Below are positions 41,330 to 52,009 of a DNA stretch of 64,000 nucleotides, one piece after another. The DNA is from Tolypeutes matacus (lineage: Eukaryota; Chordata; Mammalia; Cingulata; Chlamyphoridae). The notes beneath the pieces are model-generated. The model was not told where the DNA came from and made no database searches. It was given only the letters and a program-made list of their open reading frames with translations. Position numbers and translations under genes: made by a program. Numbering within the stretch: the stretch's first letter is position 1; each line of letters starts with the position of its first letter. Where the stretch lies: positions 6,640,108 through 6,704,107 of the forward strand of contig JAKSZT010054335.1 of assembly GCA_026826555.1 (NCBI GenBank), given 5' to 3'.

Positions 41330-41685
41330 AGTTCAGTCCCGAGGGGTCAGACAAGGCTTCTTGGAAGAAATGACTGAGCGGCCTGAAGACTTGAAGAAAG
41401 GGTAGACGTTAGTGCAGGAGAGGGGTGGGCGGGAGGCAGAGTAAGGTGGGTGCTGAGGGGCTTTGCAGGCCGAGGGAGTGGCAGACGGCAGTGCAGGGGT
41501 GCCTGGGGTGGCTCAGCCACGTAAAGTTGCCCATAACGGGCTGTTCTTGACTAAGAAAGTTGGCGGTTTCATATAGTTTGTGATTACTTAAGGTGTTGAC
41601 ATATGGTCAGGGGAGAGCATAAGGGGCCTTCTCGTCAGCCAAGTAAGAGACTGAATTTTATCCTGAGGCCATGGAGAGGCAACAA
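41330..41685 (-). repeat. L2 LINE fragment
   Basis: CAGACAAGGCTTCTTGGAAGAAATGACTGAGCGGCCTGAAGACTTGAAG, GTGCTGAGGGGCTTTGCAGGCCG and AGACTGAATTTTATCCTGAGGCC read as reversed L2 in order. Confidence 0.65.
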
Positions 41686-42984
41686 ATATTACTTTTTTTT
41701 TCCTAAAACAAAACTAGTTTGTTTATTTTTTTTTGGTATGGCTCTATGAAAACTAATATGTGTTATTATAAGTAGAAAGCTCAGATTAAAACAAAGTGTA
41801 AAGCTAAAAGGTAATCGCCTTGAATCTCACCACACAGAGCCATGGCCAAGAAGCTGGGCTTCCCTCCCCAGGCCTTTCGGGTCAAGCCTTACACACGCGT
41901 CTGAGAAGGACCCGGCGCTGCTATTTGAGAGCCTCCAGCGGCCCCCGTGTCTGACGGAGCAAGTTGCTGGCTACAGTGGAAGAATTTCTTCTTGTTCTGG
42001 GAGCAATCACAGCGCGAGCTCTTAAAATGGCAGGTGGGCCTCAAACAGCCCTTCCACGGCTCAGTGGCGGGCTTCGTGGGAAGTGGCTGGAAGGCAAGGC
42101 GGCCTTGCAGGGCCCAGGCCTGCTGCCCGGCGTGGGCAGGGGACGCTGCAGCCGGCCCAGCGGGTGCTTGCTCAGTCGCCGGCCCGAGTCTGTCTGGTCC
42201 AGGCCCACCAGGGCCCCTTCCCCGGCATTCCACGAGGGGAGTAAGCCTGTACCTCTAGGCCCAGCCCTCCCACCCAAATTCTGCCCGGGTGGGCTCAGCG
42301 CTGATGCCGAAGGGCCAAAAATAGGACCCCGCATCTACTGAGCACTGACTCCACTCTGCTTCTGCGTCCGTATTTCTCTTGGGGACAGATCTCACTTGCT
42401 GGCGCCTCTTCCAGTGTGGGAGAGAGGTGTCTCAAATCCCAGCCTTCTAATCCCCTTCAGGCTTTTGGTTTTCTCTAAGGACCTCTAACTTCTGTAATAG
42501 TAATTCCTACCTAAATATACTCTTTTTGCATAAGCTCTGCCCTGCCCCCCCCGCCAATGTCAGTGACGAACAACAGGATGGACCTGCAGTGCTGGCCTGG
42601 GTCCCCTTTGCTCGGCCCTTTGCCCTCTCCTGGCTTGGCCGGTACTGCCGTCCTCTCTGCTCCAGAGGCCCCCAGGCCGCAGGCAGGGCTGCAAGCCAAG
42701 GCCCGGTGAGCCTCCTTGCAGTCCCCCAGTGGGTGGCTTTTGTAGGTTGTCTTGAGACGCCCTCTTCCTCTACGTCTTCTCATGTTCAGCTCATGAACAG
42801 AAGGAAATCAGGACTGCCTTCCCTTCTGGCAATCAGAGCTGAAGCCCTGCAATGGCACCTTCTTCGTTTATTTTGCTTTTCTCTACTATTTTCCATAATG
42901 AACTGTCCAGGCTCGTGATCAAAGACCTGTTTCCTTTTTATCTGGTATAATAACAATAATCATCCAAAATAACAACAAAAACAC
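41686..42984. other. Intergenic DNA, nothing recognised
   Basis: An AT-rich stretch (41686-41820) is followed by GC-rich DNA with chance frames up to 130 codons on both strands (41889-42918). No repeat was recognised. Confidence 0.4.
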
Positions 42985-43130
42985 CAACAGCTTGCATTCA
43001 CTGAGTGTTTTCCACCAGCTATTTTGACTCTAATAACAATTCCCAGACGAGAAACCTCAGGCACAGGAAATTTCAACAGCTTTTCTGAGGTGCTGGAGCC
43101 GATAGCTGAGCCCATCAGTGACCCAGATTA
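42985..43130 (+). repeat. MIR SINE fragment
   Basis: GCTTGCATTCACTGAGTGTTTTCCACC, CCCAGACGAGAAACCTCAGGCACAGG and CAGCTTTTCTGAGGTGCTGGAGCC trace MIR from its 5' part to the core. Confidence 0.55.
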
Positions 43131-43909
43131 AGAAGAGCTGGAAGAGACTGTGTTTTGCAGTGTTACCTGTGTGTCCCGTGGGCCAGCTTCCCAAAGCTTG
43201 CTTCCGCGGTCTCGAGCCTGCAGGCGCCGTTACCCCAGCCCTGCTTGTCCTCAGGACGGGTCCTCCTGAAGGCCCTGCGGCTGCAGCTGCTCCTGCCCTC
43301 GGCCTGAGCAGCTCACTGAGAACCAGCAACCTCTAGATCCGTGGGGCGGCCATGCAGCCTGGAGGTCCAGGCGGTGGCATCCCGTTCCCGCACATCTCGC
43401 CTTCTGGTTCATCCCCTTAAGCGGTCCCTTGAGCCAGCTCACCGGGGATTCCTACAGCCTTTCTGACCCAAACGGTACCAGGCAGTACTGCCGAAACTGG
43501 CTTAGAGGAGCGTGGAGCAGCTCCCCCGCCGGTTCTACCTGGAATTTCGTGGTCATGTTGATTGAAGCCATTGACAGTGGCAGGAAAGGGAAACCCGAGT
43601 GCAGGCTGGCTCTGGCAGGGTGGGTTGCCTCCGTGCTAGAGGGGGTCGTGGTCTGCAAGGCTTCCCCAAACCCGCACTGACCAGGGCCCGCGGACGGAGT
43701 CCTGGGCCTCCTGCAAACGACAGAGCTTCCTGAAGGGGCAGCGGCACCAGCGCCCCGTCTCCCTGCCATGGGACCCCCTCCCTCCACTCGAGGACCCTTG
43801 TTAGAAGAGCAGAGTGTCCCCCCTGCAGGAAGCGAGAACCAGACACGGAGGCAAAGGGCGAGGAGCTCCTGTGGGTGGCGGAGGGAGACCAAGGTGTAGC
43901 TGAAGGGGC
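43131..43909. other. GC-rich intergenic DNA, nothing recognised
   Basis: Frames on the minus strand (43452-44099, 43553-44068) run across the assembly gap and are proline/serine-rich artefacts of purine-rich sequence. No domain was seen. Confidence 0.45.
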
Positions 43910-43919
43910 NNNNNNNNNN
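43910..43919. other. Assembly gap (10 N)
   Basis: Ten N characters at the left edge of a GGA/GGC-rich tract. The real missing length is unknown. Any frame across it is meaningless. Confidence 1.
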
Positions 43920-43995
43920 CGGGGAGGAGGAGGAAAGCGGGGAGGAGGAGGGCGGCGGGGAGGAGGTGGGCAGCGGCGTGGAGGGGCCAGGGGGC
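43920..43995. repeat. Purine-rich GGGGAGGAGG low-complexity tandem
   Basis: Imperfect units of about 15-18 bases (GGGGAGGAGGAGGAAAGC type). The G-run pattern is able to form G-quadruplexes, which may explain the sequencing gap beside it. Confidence 0.75.
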
Positions 43996-44130
43996 CAGGG
44001 GGACTGCAGCCAGGAGGCAGGAGCGAGAGCGAGCAGCTGCCAGGCGGAGCCAGGGCACGGGGACGCACACACGGTCCGCTGGCTGGAGAAGGGCCCCATC
44101 TCCCTTAGGAGCTCTGAAGATCAGATTGAG

Positions 44131-44216
44131 GGGAGCGGCGGCAGCTCGGTGGTGGAGCCCCTGCTTCCCATGGACGAGGGCCCCGGGTTCAATTCCCGGT
44201 ACCTCCAAAAAAAAAA
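44131..44216 (+). mobile_element. Short DAS-type tRNA-derived SINE
   Basis: A tRNA-like head (GCAGCTCGGTGGTGGAGCCCCTGC), a B-box-like CGGGTTCAATTCCCGG at about 44183-44198, then ACCTCC and a ten-A tail. Flanks ATCAGATTG (44120-44128) and ATCAGGTTG (44216-44224) agree at 8 of 9, a target duplication. A monomeric version of the DAS family. Confidence 0.88.
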
Positions 44217-44261
44217 TCAGGTTGGCAAAAATAAAAGCAGCCTTTAAAATCGAGTATTTGC

Positions 44262-44900
44262 GAGCGCACAGAGTTGTCACTCATACGCTGCTGGGGAAGT
44301 GTAAGTGGACATTGGCCCACAAGCCTTTATCTGAAACCGTTGGGGCCAGAAGGTTTTGGAATTTAGAATTTTTCAGAGTTTTGAAAAACAATGTGATGCC
44401 CACACTGTATATTATATAACACTCCCTGCAGCTCCCCACGATCAAACACATTGACGTGTCTGCAGTGCAGTGTGCAAATATTCACACGAAGTGGGATAAA
44501 TAAAGACTTTAAACAGACTTGTGTCAGTTCCGGTCAGGATTTGCCACCAAATGAGTTTTGATGCTAAACTTAGGAAAACATTTACCTTCTACGCTTTCTG
44601 GAGGGCAATTTGATAATGTATATTAAGAATCTTAAAATGAACATAACCTTTCAGCCAACAACTTCACTTCTAGGAATTCATTCTAAGGAAATAATTATAA
44701 TTATATGCAACAGTCTAGCAATAATGATGTTCATCACAATGCTGTCTTCATCTGCAAAAAAAAAAAAGAGAATCTAAAAAAATGTCCACCAGCAGGGGAT
44801 TGCTAACCTCAATGTAGTCCATGCATGCAGCACTACGTGGCGGGCCTTGAAGATCTGTTGTTTGCTATTGACATACAAAGATGTATACAATATGTTATTT
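44262..44900 (+). mobile_element. Fossil LINE-1 ORF2 3' end, interrupted
   Basis: TTGTCACTCATACGCTGCTGGGGAAGTGTAAG at 44274, then after an interruption (about 44313-44580) TTCTGGAGGGCAATTTGATAATG, CTTTCAGCCAACAACTTCACTTCTAGGAATTCATTC, GTCCACCAGCAGGGGATTGC. L1 3'UTR-like text continues after the DAS-III insertion to about 45470. Confidence 0.8.
44317..44570. repeat. Ancient interspersed repeat, related to 14562-14775
   Basis: It shares word order with 14562-14775 (see there) and splits the L1 fragment, so this family was active after that L1 inserted. Probably a DNA transposon relic. Confidence 0.5.
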
Positions 44901-44913
44901 AAAGATAAACTTA

Positions 44914-45257
44914 GGGAAGTGGATGTGGCTCAAGTGATCGAGCTCCCGTCTACCACATGGGAGGTTCCGGGTTCGGTTTCCATGCCTCCTGAAGAAGACT
45001 TGCTCGTGAGCGGACACGATGGACAGGCACGGCGAGCTGACGCAACAAGAGATACAAGGAGGAAAACATAATGAGAGGCTCAACAAAGCAGGGAGCAGAG
45101 GTGGCCCGAGTGATTAGGTGCCTCCCTCCCACATGGGAGGTTCCGGGTTCAGTTCCCGGTGCTGCCTAAGAAGACCAGCACACAACAAACAGACACATCA
45201 TGTGTAAACAATGAGGGGGCGGGAAGAAAGAAACAAATAAAATAAATCTTTTAAAAA
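44914..45257 (+). mobile_element. DAS-III dimeric SINE with target-site duplication
   Basis: Arm 1 starts GGGAAGTGGATGTGGCTCAAGTGATCG (A-box-like) with B-box GGTTCCGGGTTCGG. Arm 2 starts GGGAGCAGAGGTGGCCCGAGTGATTAGG (about 45092) with GGTTCCGGGTTCAGTTCC, and ends AAATAAAATAAATCTTTTAAAAAAAG. The flanks AAAGATAAACTTAGG (44901-44915) and AAAGATAAATTTAGG (45258-45272) differ at one base, overlapping the SINE edge. It should be transcribed by RNA polymerase III and mobilised by L1. Confidence 0.93.
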
Positions 45258-45269
45258 AAGATAAATTTA

Positions 45270-45845
45270 GGTTATGAATACAATCATAGCTGTGTGATGG
45301 AAAAAGCCCTGTGTATTTGCATCTGCATGGAAACAGGGGAGGGTATCCACCAACCAGGGCTATCTCCAGGAGCTGGCCTGATCCAGGGTTTTTATTTATT
45401 TGTTGCTCATGTGGACTTCTTTCATTTTCTTTCTTCTAAGTTAGAAATGTAGTATTCGGGAATTTCAGAGAGTGCAGATGTGTATATAAGCTGAAATAAA
45501 GGTTTCTGCGCCTTTCTGTCCTTGCAATCCCTTCTTGAAGGTAACACGTAAGTTTGGGCTGTTTCTTTCCAGAACCTTTGCTGTGTTTGTAAATGCATAT
45601 AAACGTTTAAAGTAATTCCTTTACTTTAAGTCATGCTGTACATATTGTTCTAACCCTTGCATCTTGCGCTCACTCTGTTCTTAGCCTCTTTCCATGTTGT
45701 AAGGTGCCTATTTGCTCTCCCAAACAATACTGCAAGGAACATTCATGGGCAAGTGCAAGCATTTATGTAGAAGATCCTGATTTTGAATTTTCTAATTTTC
45801 TACACTGAACTTGTGCCCTTTAGATTACTGAAAATATTATGAAAT
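45270..45845. repeat. Continuation of fossil L1 plus a second L1-like relic
   Basis: To about 45470 the text fits the L1 3'UTR (GGAAACAGGGGAGGGTATCC; TTCATTTTCTTTCTTC). From 45540 CTTGCATCTTGCGCTCACTC, CTCTTTCCATGTTGTAAGGTGCC and AATACTGCAAGGAACATTCATGGGCAAG look like an older minus-strand L1. Confidence 0.45.
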
Positions 45846-46689
45846 ACATCAACTAGACCCCACTAGACTGTTTCTGAAACCCTGAAGCCGCTCTTTTCTC
45901 AGGATAAATGAGCCATTCACTAGTGCCACTTGGTGAATAAACACCACGTTTTTGGGCCACCCATATTTTTCACAGTCACCCTTGCCAAGGAGTGTCTGGT
46001 TCCAGGGGCAGCATAGAGGAGTCAGCGCTCCCACCCGGGGCAGTGGCCGCACCTGCCAAGCCACGAAGGGCTTTGGGTGGGTGCTGGGTGTCTACTTCTC
46101 CCAGACAGTCTGCTGACCTGAGGTCCGTCCCCTGAGCCAGCGGGCTCTGGCTGCCCCTGGGAAGCTTCGGCTATTGCTCCCGGCAGGGTGGACTGGCTTC
46201 TCTGCAAGCATGGGCAAGGGGCTGCTGGCTCCAGACAGAATGGCGCTCCTGGGCTGGGGGCTCCTGGGCCCAGCTCTGAGCCGCCAACCCCTCCAGCCTT
46301 TCTCTCCCTTTGGCTGATTGCAAAATAAACAGCACATTTCCTCAGTGGTCAGATATGCATTTTCTTTTACACTTTGGTGTTCCTGGACTGGGAAGTGGAG
46401 CTGGAGCGCCCCTCTCCTTGCTCCTTGGGAAACCTCTGATTAAGTGGGTGGGCATCGTCCAGTTGGGGGGCCTGGAGCCAGGGCACGTAGGGCTCCTCTT
46501 GTTCTCTTTCCTGCACCTCCAGCCCCACCAGCCAGGGGCTGGGGGGACCCCCCTCGTGGCTGCAGGATAGAAGAAGAAAGCTGGCAGGATCGTTCCTGAA
46601 ACTGAGACTGGACTCACGGGTGAGGCAAACATCGAGGTCACCATCCTCCGCCTTGGCTGCCCGAGCCCACCCCTTCCAAAAATGCTGCG
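45846..46689. other. Intergenic DNA, nothing recognised
   Basis: Chance frames up to 164 codons (46367-46861 minus). No repeat was recognised. Confidence 0.4.
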
Positions 46690-47130
46690 GAAACCCTTCT
46701 GTGTGATTAGCGAGGGGTAACGAGCGCGTGAGAGGAGCCTTCCGAACAGACTCGAGCAAGCGTGTCCCCTTAAAAACGGGGTGGGAGGCAGAAGCGCACA
46801 GGCTGCGACACGCGGGACGGAAACGTCCAGCTGGAACGGTGAGGTCCACGTCCTCGGCCACGCACGCTTACGGCTGGGCGGGCCAGCGCCGTGCTGGGGA
46901 GCAAGGAGCCGGGAGGCCCTTTGGGTGGTGGGGCAGGCAGGCTCAGGGCGCGGGGAGGCCGTGGCCGCACTGTCAGTGAGTGCGTTCCTGCAAGGTGGAG
47001 GCTAACTGCGCAGAGAGGCCAATGTTTGTGAAGCGCCTACTGCGTGCCAGACCCCGAGGCGCCGTCTCGCTTAGTCACTGAGGTAGGTGTTCAGAGCTCC
47101 GTGTGTGCAGACGGCGACAGGGCCCCGGGT
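46690..47130. promoter_or_regulatory. CpG island, orphan promoter candidate
   Basis: By hand I count about 30 CpG in 46690-46985, near the number expected with no depletion. The clusters are at ACGAGCGCG, TGCGACACGCGGGACGG and GGGCGCGGGGAGGCCG. A MIR covers its right flank. No frame in it resembles a protein, and CAGCTGGAACGGTGAGG near 46829 holds a donor-like GGTGAG on the plus strand. It could start a noncoding RNA or a distant gene. Confidence 0.5.
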
Positions 47131-47135
47131 GGCGG
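47005..47135 (+). repeat. MIR SINE fragment
   Basis: GTTTGTGAAGCGCCTACTGCGTGCCAGACCCCGAGGCGCCGTCTCGCTTAGTCACTGAGGTAGGTG matches the MIR 5' half. It has unusually many CpGs left for a MIR, in keeping with the adjoining island. Confidence 0.7.
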
Positions 47136-47839
47136 CTGGTCTGCCGGAGCCCACACGGCAGGGATGGGGCTCGCGGCAGCTTGACTCCCAGGGATAAAGG
47201 GAGAAGCATCCATTCTTGTTGCAAACAGGCCTTCCCTCGGCCTCCACTCCCTTTCTCCAGGCCTCTTCCAGCAGTCCCTCAGCACGCCAGTGCAAGGAAG
47301 CTTCTAGAACCTGGTTTGGACCGTGCCCTGCACCATCGGGCTGGCCCTGCCTCGGCAGCCCCATCGCCTGGCAACGGAAAGGTGCTCAGGGGGCGTGAAG
47401 GCAAAGGCCCAGTGTGCCCCGAGCTCTTCCAGGCCTGACCGGCACCGTTCCAGGGCTGGAGGTGTGACTCCTTCAGGCACATTTTACTCTTTAATTTTAT
47501 AGGCTTCTGACTTATAAAATCAGAGCAGGGGCAGAACCTTTGTCCCCAACCAAACTCGCTCCGCCTTCTCGTTCTCCTGTCCGCGCGATTTACCCTCCTG
47601 CCACTGAGCTGGCCACGCAGGGCCGGGGTCCCAGCCGTGATGCCTCTTCTTCCTCACGGCCCTTCCCCGGCCGGCACCGATCACCAGAGCTGCCCCAATA
47701 CCCTCCCCACCCCCGCCGCCAGCCCCAGCTCACTGCCTGTCTGGAATCACCCCTTATCTTTTCGTCCTATGCCTGTTTGTGTCTCCACCTGCTCCGACAA
47801 CCCGTTTCCTACCCGGCAGCCAAATCCTCCTCCTAAACT
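47136..47839. other. Intergenic DNA, nothing recognised
   Basis: GC-rich with chance frames on both strands. No repeat or motif set is convincing. Confidence 0.4.
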
Positions 47840-48000
47840 GCAGCAGTGCCATGTCCATCTGCTATTGTAAGTCCTTCAGTGGCTCCCTCATCCCCCCAAA
47901 CTCCTGTAACCTGACTCACCAGGAATTCAGCATCCAATACCGCTCCGACTTTTTTTCCTCCCACACCTCTTCCCTCACCACCTTACCCCCCAGGCACGTA
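47840..48000 (+). repeat. L2 LINE fragment
   Basis: TGTCCATCTGCTATTGTAAGTCCTTCAGTGGCTCCCTCATCCCCCCAAACTCCTGTAACCTG follows the L2 stretch aaatccttcagtggctccccattgcc. Confidence 0.7.
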
Positions 48001-48327
48001 AGCCACCTACAGTTTTACAAAAATATGTTGGGAACAAGAATTTACCTAGTCACTGAACTCAGCTGTGAAAAACAGGCAACGTTATTTTTCTATAGCTGGA
48101 CTCAAGTGATTGCATGTGGCCACGTTTCTGCTCAACAGTGGAATAAAAAGTAATCGCTCCAACTCAAGTGAATTTGGTCGATGCTGAGTTTTCACGCAGC
48201 TCCTTCCCGTTTTCCTTCTTCCCGTCTCCAAGGTGATGTCAAGCTCTAAGGCGATTCCATGGCATCAAGGGCCACGACCAGGCATGGACCTCAGCTGCTG
48301 CCCGTGGCCTCGGGTTGACAGGTCCAC
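48001..48327. other. Intergenic DNA, nothing recognised
   Basis: No feature was recognised. A 232-codon plus-strand frame starts at 48233 but mainly translates the minisatellite and GC-rich DNA that follow. Confidence 0.4.
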
Positions 48328-48483
48328 ACACAGGCCTCTCCAGGCCACTGCCCCTCAGCGCGTCTGCGGCCCCGCTGGACACAGGCCTCTCCAGGCCATC
48401 GGCCCCTCAGTGCGTGTGCAGCCCTGCTGGACACAGGCCTCTCCAGGCCACTGCCCCTCAGCGCGTCTGTGGCCCCACTGGGA
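48328..48483. repeat. Minisatellite, three units of about 52 bp
   Basis: Units start with ACACAGGCCTCTCCAGGCCA at 48328, 48379 and 48431 and each contains GCCCCTCAG-GCGT. Units 1 and 3 are closest. The period not divisible by three keeps shifting the frame, which is against coding. Confidence 0.93.
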
Positions 48484-48944
48484 ATTCCAGACACACACCC
48501 GTTCTTTGTTCCTCACTGGACGGTGGGGCCAGAGCCCCAAGCCCCTGGCTCACCATCACCCCTCTCAGGATACTTGGGCCCCCCCAGGAGGCTTTCGGGC
48601 ACCTGGACTGTGCGCTGGAGGCAGGCGCCCGTCCTGGTCCTGTCTACGCTGGCACGCCCGCCTCCTCCTGGCTGGGGGCGCCGCCCACCCTCAGTCTCAG
48701 ATGCCATCCAGGGGCCAGGCAAGCTCTGGGTACAGCCTTTCTTGTCCCCTCCTGCTGGCTCCCCCTTTCTCCTCTTGGTCAGGAGAAAGCTCTTCATCAG
48801 GCCTTCTCTTTCTCAGCCTGCAGCATCGGTGTACTCCCTCTTTCAGGGCTCTCAGCCTTTGGGACTCGGAGCCTTTTTTCTCTAGTTCTTCCAATGGAAA
48901 ACGTTGGCTTTCAAGACTAAGTCCCTGCTGAGGGTTTGTGCATT
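48484..48944. other. GC-rich intergenic DNA, nothing recognised
   Basis: Three overlapping plus-strand frames (48233-48931, 48315-48920, 48469-48885) are open at the same time, which is usual for GC-rich noncoding DNA with few stop codons. No motif was seen. Confidence 0.4.
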
Positions 48945-49800
48945 TATTCATTTATACACCTGTTTGTTGAGCACTTACTAAATTCCAGGCACTGTCCTGG
49001 TCACATACTCCAGCAGGGGAAAGACAGAGAATAAAAAAGTTAATTAAATATATGTCTAAGGAGAAAAAGAAAGCAGAGAAGAGGGGTGGGGAGTCCTTGT
49101 GTGGGGTTGCAGTTTTGAAGAAGGTAGTCAGAGAAGGTCTAACTGAGAAGGTGACATCTGAGTAAAGAAAGGAAGGGAAGGAGCCAACCCCAAAAATACC
49201 TGGGGTAGGGCTTTCCAGGCTGAGGGCACAGCAGTGCAAAGGCCCTGAGGTTTTAGGGACTGATGGATTTGAGGTACGTCAAGAAGGCCAGTGTGGCTGC
49301 ACTGGTGTGGGCAAGTAGAGAATGGCGTCCAAGAGATGGTTGGGGGTGGAGAGGGGCAGGTGGTGCAGAGCTTTGTAGGTCATTGTGAGGACTTGGGAGC
49401 TTACTCGAGTGAGACGAAAAGCCTTGGGAGGTACTGAGTGGAGGAGAGACATAGCTTAACAAGTCTTAGCAGGATTGGCCACAAAGTTAGGAAGATCCTA
49501 CGAGGAAGTGAGGACAGGGGGACACAGTGAGGAGACTGCTGCACCAGGCAAGAGGCAACGGGAGCCAGCGGTGTTTCCGAGATGGAGCCAATAGGGTTTG
49601 CTGGCGGATCAGGTACGGGGTGAGAGAAAGTATTTAGGCTGGTGCAGTAGGGTCACCGTTTGCAGGAGCTGGGGATGGCAGGGGAAGGAGCCCGGGTTCG
49701 GACCTATTGGGTTTGAGAGGCTCAGTGGACAGCCAAGGGTGCAGGGAGTAGGCAGGGAGAGGCAGGCCAGGAAGGTTTTCATCTGAAAGTAGGACAGAGC
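48945..49800 (-). repeat. L2 LINE, long fragment
   Basis: About 850 bases track L2 in reverse: TTGAGCACTTACTAAATTCCAGGCACTG, GAAAAAGAAAGCAGAGAAGAGG, AGAAGGTGACATCTGAGTAAAG, CAGTGCAAAGGCCCTGAGG, TTTGTAGGTCATTGTGAGGACTTGG, AGATGGAGCCAATAGGGTTTGCTGGCGGATCAGG. It is one of the longest L2 relics in the window. No frame remains open. Confidence 0.85.
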
Positions 49801-51544
49801 GGGGACCGAGAGGCTGTGCTCAGGGCGCTTTCGGGCTGCAGGGAAGACGGGGGACCAGCGAAGGGGGCCCAGGAGAAGCAGCCAGCGGGATGGGGGAAAG
49901 GGAAAGAAGCTGAAAACCCCTGTCCCGTTAGCATCTTCTCGTCTGCTGCTGCCCTTGTCCCAGGGCAGAGGGTGGGGGGCTCTGCCTTAGGGCAGGGGCC
50001 TGCCTGCCTCGCACAGCAACCCTTTCTCTGGCCCCCAGAACTTCGCAGGGCCTTGGGCCTTCTGGATTCCCACTCATCTTCAGGTCTCATCTTAGAGCCT
50101 CCTCTTCCAAGATGCCCTGAAGCCATTTTGCTCCCAAACTGGAGTAGGGGCCCCTCTTACGTGTTCTCGAAACAGGAGCAGAACCAGCTCGCCCACAGGG
50201 TACTTTATGGCTTTCAGGAGTTAACATCTTGGGAAGGTGATTTTTAAACTTAAAAATTCAACCATCTCTCCCCCCCTTCCTCCCCTTTTCTTTCTTCTCT
50301 TCTGGCCCTTCTGCCTTTTTTTCGCCCTTCTTCCTCCTACTCTTTATTGAGCAGAGATCCTTAACTTGAGGGCCAGTGGAAGGGTAGTAAAGACTTTGTT
50401 TCGAGGCATGTGTCTTTCCAGAGCTCTCCTCAGTGTCTTTGAGGAGTACTTGAGCCCCCAAAGTTAAGCATCGTTATCAATTTTCTTGAGACAAACGCGT
50501 ATGATGGAGTAGTCTTCATCCTTAGACACTTTGCCGTTCTCCCTGCCCCGCTTTGTCCTTCTAGGACATGGACACAGGCTTAAATTGTTAAGCTGAGCTC
50601 TCAAGTCAAGATTGAGGCACTACCTGAAGCACTAAAGTTCCATTTCAAGGCAACTTCTTGCCTCAGAATTGTTTCATCCTCAGGAAGGCGAGGCCCCTGA
50701 ACAGTGCCTCCTTTAAATGCTGGGGGAGTGATGAGTTAAAACCCAGGCTCCCCGTGGGGCTGGAGCTTCCTGGGGAGCAACTAGGGCAAGCAGGTGCAGC
50801 AGGATTTGCACCAGGACACAAAGTGCTCTGGGAGAGTCGCCTTCCCCCCAGAGCAGGGAACCCTGTCCGGCATTGCCAACTGCTTCCTCCCACGAGGTCT
50901 GAGCTTGTGAGAAACTGTTACCACCACACAGATTAATTCCCATTTAATATAGTGTCAGGATAAAGACTGGGGATTCATGGATTGAGCCTGTGAAGGTGCA
51001 GTGCAAATGTGTGAAAATAAAGCATTTCCCGAGCTCGCTGAGACACGGATTTTATTTATTTTCTCAGAGTGGAGTGTCCGGTGAGGGTTTTTGGGGGGAG
51101 GAAGGAGGGGAGGTGGTGTTGTAGCCCAGTGGGGACAATAAATTAGGGAGTGGTCTGATCTGTCACAGAGCAGGCAGGGTTGTGGGGTAACCTGGAGATA
51201 CAGGCCCCCCAGGCTTGCAATAAATCCCCTGGTCTGTGGCCAGGGCCCTGAGGGAGGGCTCCAGCCTTAGCCTGTTCATGCAGAAGTGGGGCTCCGGGAG
51301 AGGCCTCATCCGAGTTTAGGAGGGGCCACCTGGAAGCCATCCCAGGGCACAGAAGGGAAGGATGCTAATGCGGGGTCAGCCCTGCCGACAGCTGGGGCTC
51401 CATCCACCAGGCAGGCCCCTGTGGGGCGGGAAGCCGGGGTATCTGTGAGCTCTTGACTCCCTGGTGGAGGGCTCCTCCCAGGGCGGAGGTGGGGGCTGGC
51501 CTCTGCCCCTCAGTACTCTGCTGCCTGCTTGCACATCTCTGCTT
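49801..51544. other. Intergenic DNA, nothing recognised
   Basis: Chance frames up to 143 codons (49816-50247). A C/T-rich patch lies at 50268-50340. I recognise no repeat family. Confidence 0.4.
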
Positions 51545-51745
51545 CTTTTCTCTCCTTTTTGGACTCCTCCTACTCCATCCAAGATTAAATGTAGGGGTGC
51601 CTCAGGGCCTCCTCACCTATCTATGGTATCCTCCATGTTATCTGCATCCTTGGCTTTAAGCTCCACCTGTATACCCATGACTCTCCAGTTGTGTCCCCCA
51701 GTTTGTCATCCTCTTCTTTCATATCAGTAGAGTTTGGTCAGACCC
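51545..51745 (+). repeat. L2 LINE, upstream part
   Basis: GGTGCCTCAGGGCCTCCTCACC, TTGGCTTTAAGCTCCACCTGTATACCCATGACTCTCCAGTTGTGTCCCCCAG matches the L2 ORF2 end (ggctttaaataccatctatatgctgatgactcccaa). It resumes at 52010. Confidence 0.75.
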
Positions 51746-51759
51746 TGGGCTTCCCAGCC

Positions 51760-51985
51760 AGCCCTCACAATCCCAGCCTCCCTCATGGCAAAGCGTGGCC
51801 AGGCTTGAGGGCTGGCCAAGATTGCACCACCAGGTGGTGTGTATAAGTTTTGGTTAATGTCCAACACTTAAAGACAAGCCTCCCCTCCTCTCTTCTCTTC
51901 TTCCCATGGCTGGGATGCAGACGGCGTGGTAACCTGGCTTTGACTGTTCAGAAGAAGACAGCTTTGGGATAGTGGAGAAAAAAAA
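51760..51985. repeat. Ancient LTR-like repeat inserted in L2
   Basis: CCCAGCCTCCCTCATGGCAAAGCGTGGCCAGGCTTGAGG, then CTTCTTCCCATGGCTGGGATGCAGACGG and a GGAGCCTGGTTCCCTGAATTACC end resemble the family at 17240 and 53665. It separates two collinear parts of the same L2, so it is younger than that L2. Confidence 0.5.
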
Positions 51986-52009
51986 TGGAAGGAGCCTGGT
52001 TCCCTGAAT

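Noticed and set aside
43452..44099. 215-codon minus-strand ORF across the N gap
   Set aside because: It contains unknown residues from the assembly gap and low-complexity proline/serine runs.
48233..48931. 232-codon plus-strand ORF
   Set aside because: Crosses a minisatellite with a unit not divisible by three, and two further frames are open in parallel; chance in GC-rich DNA.
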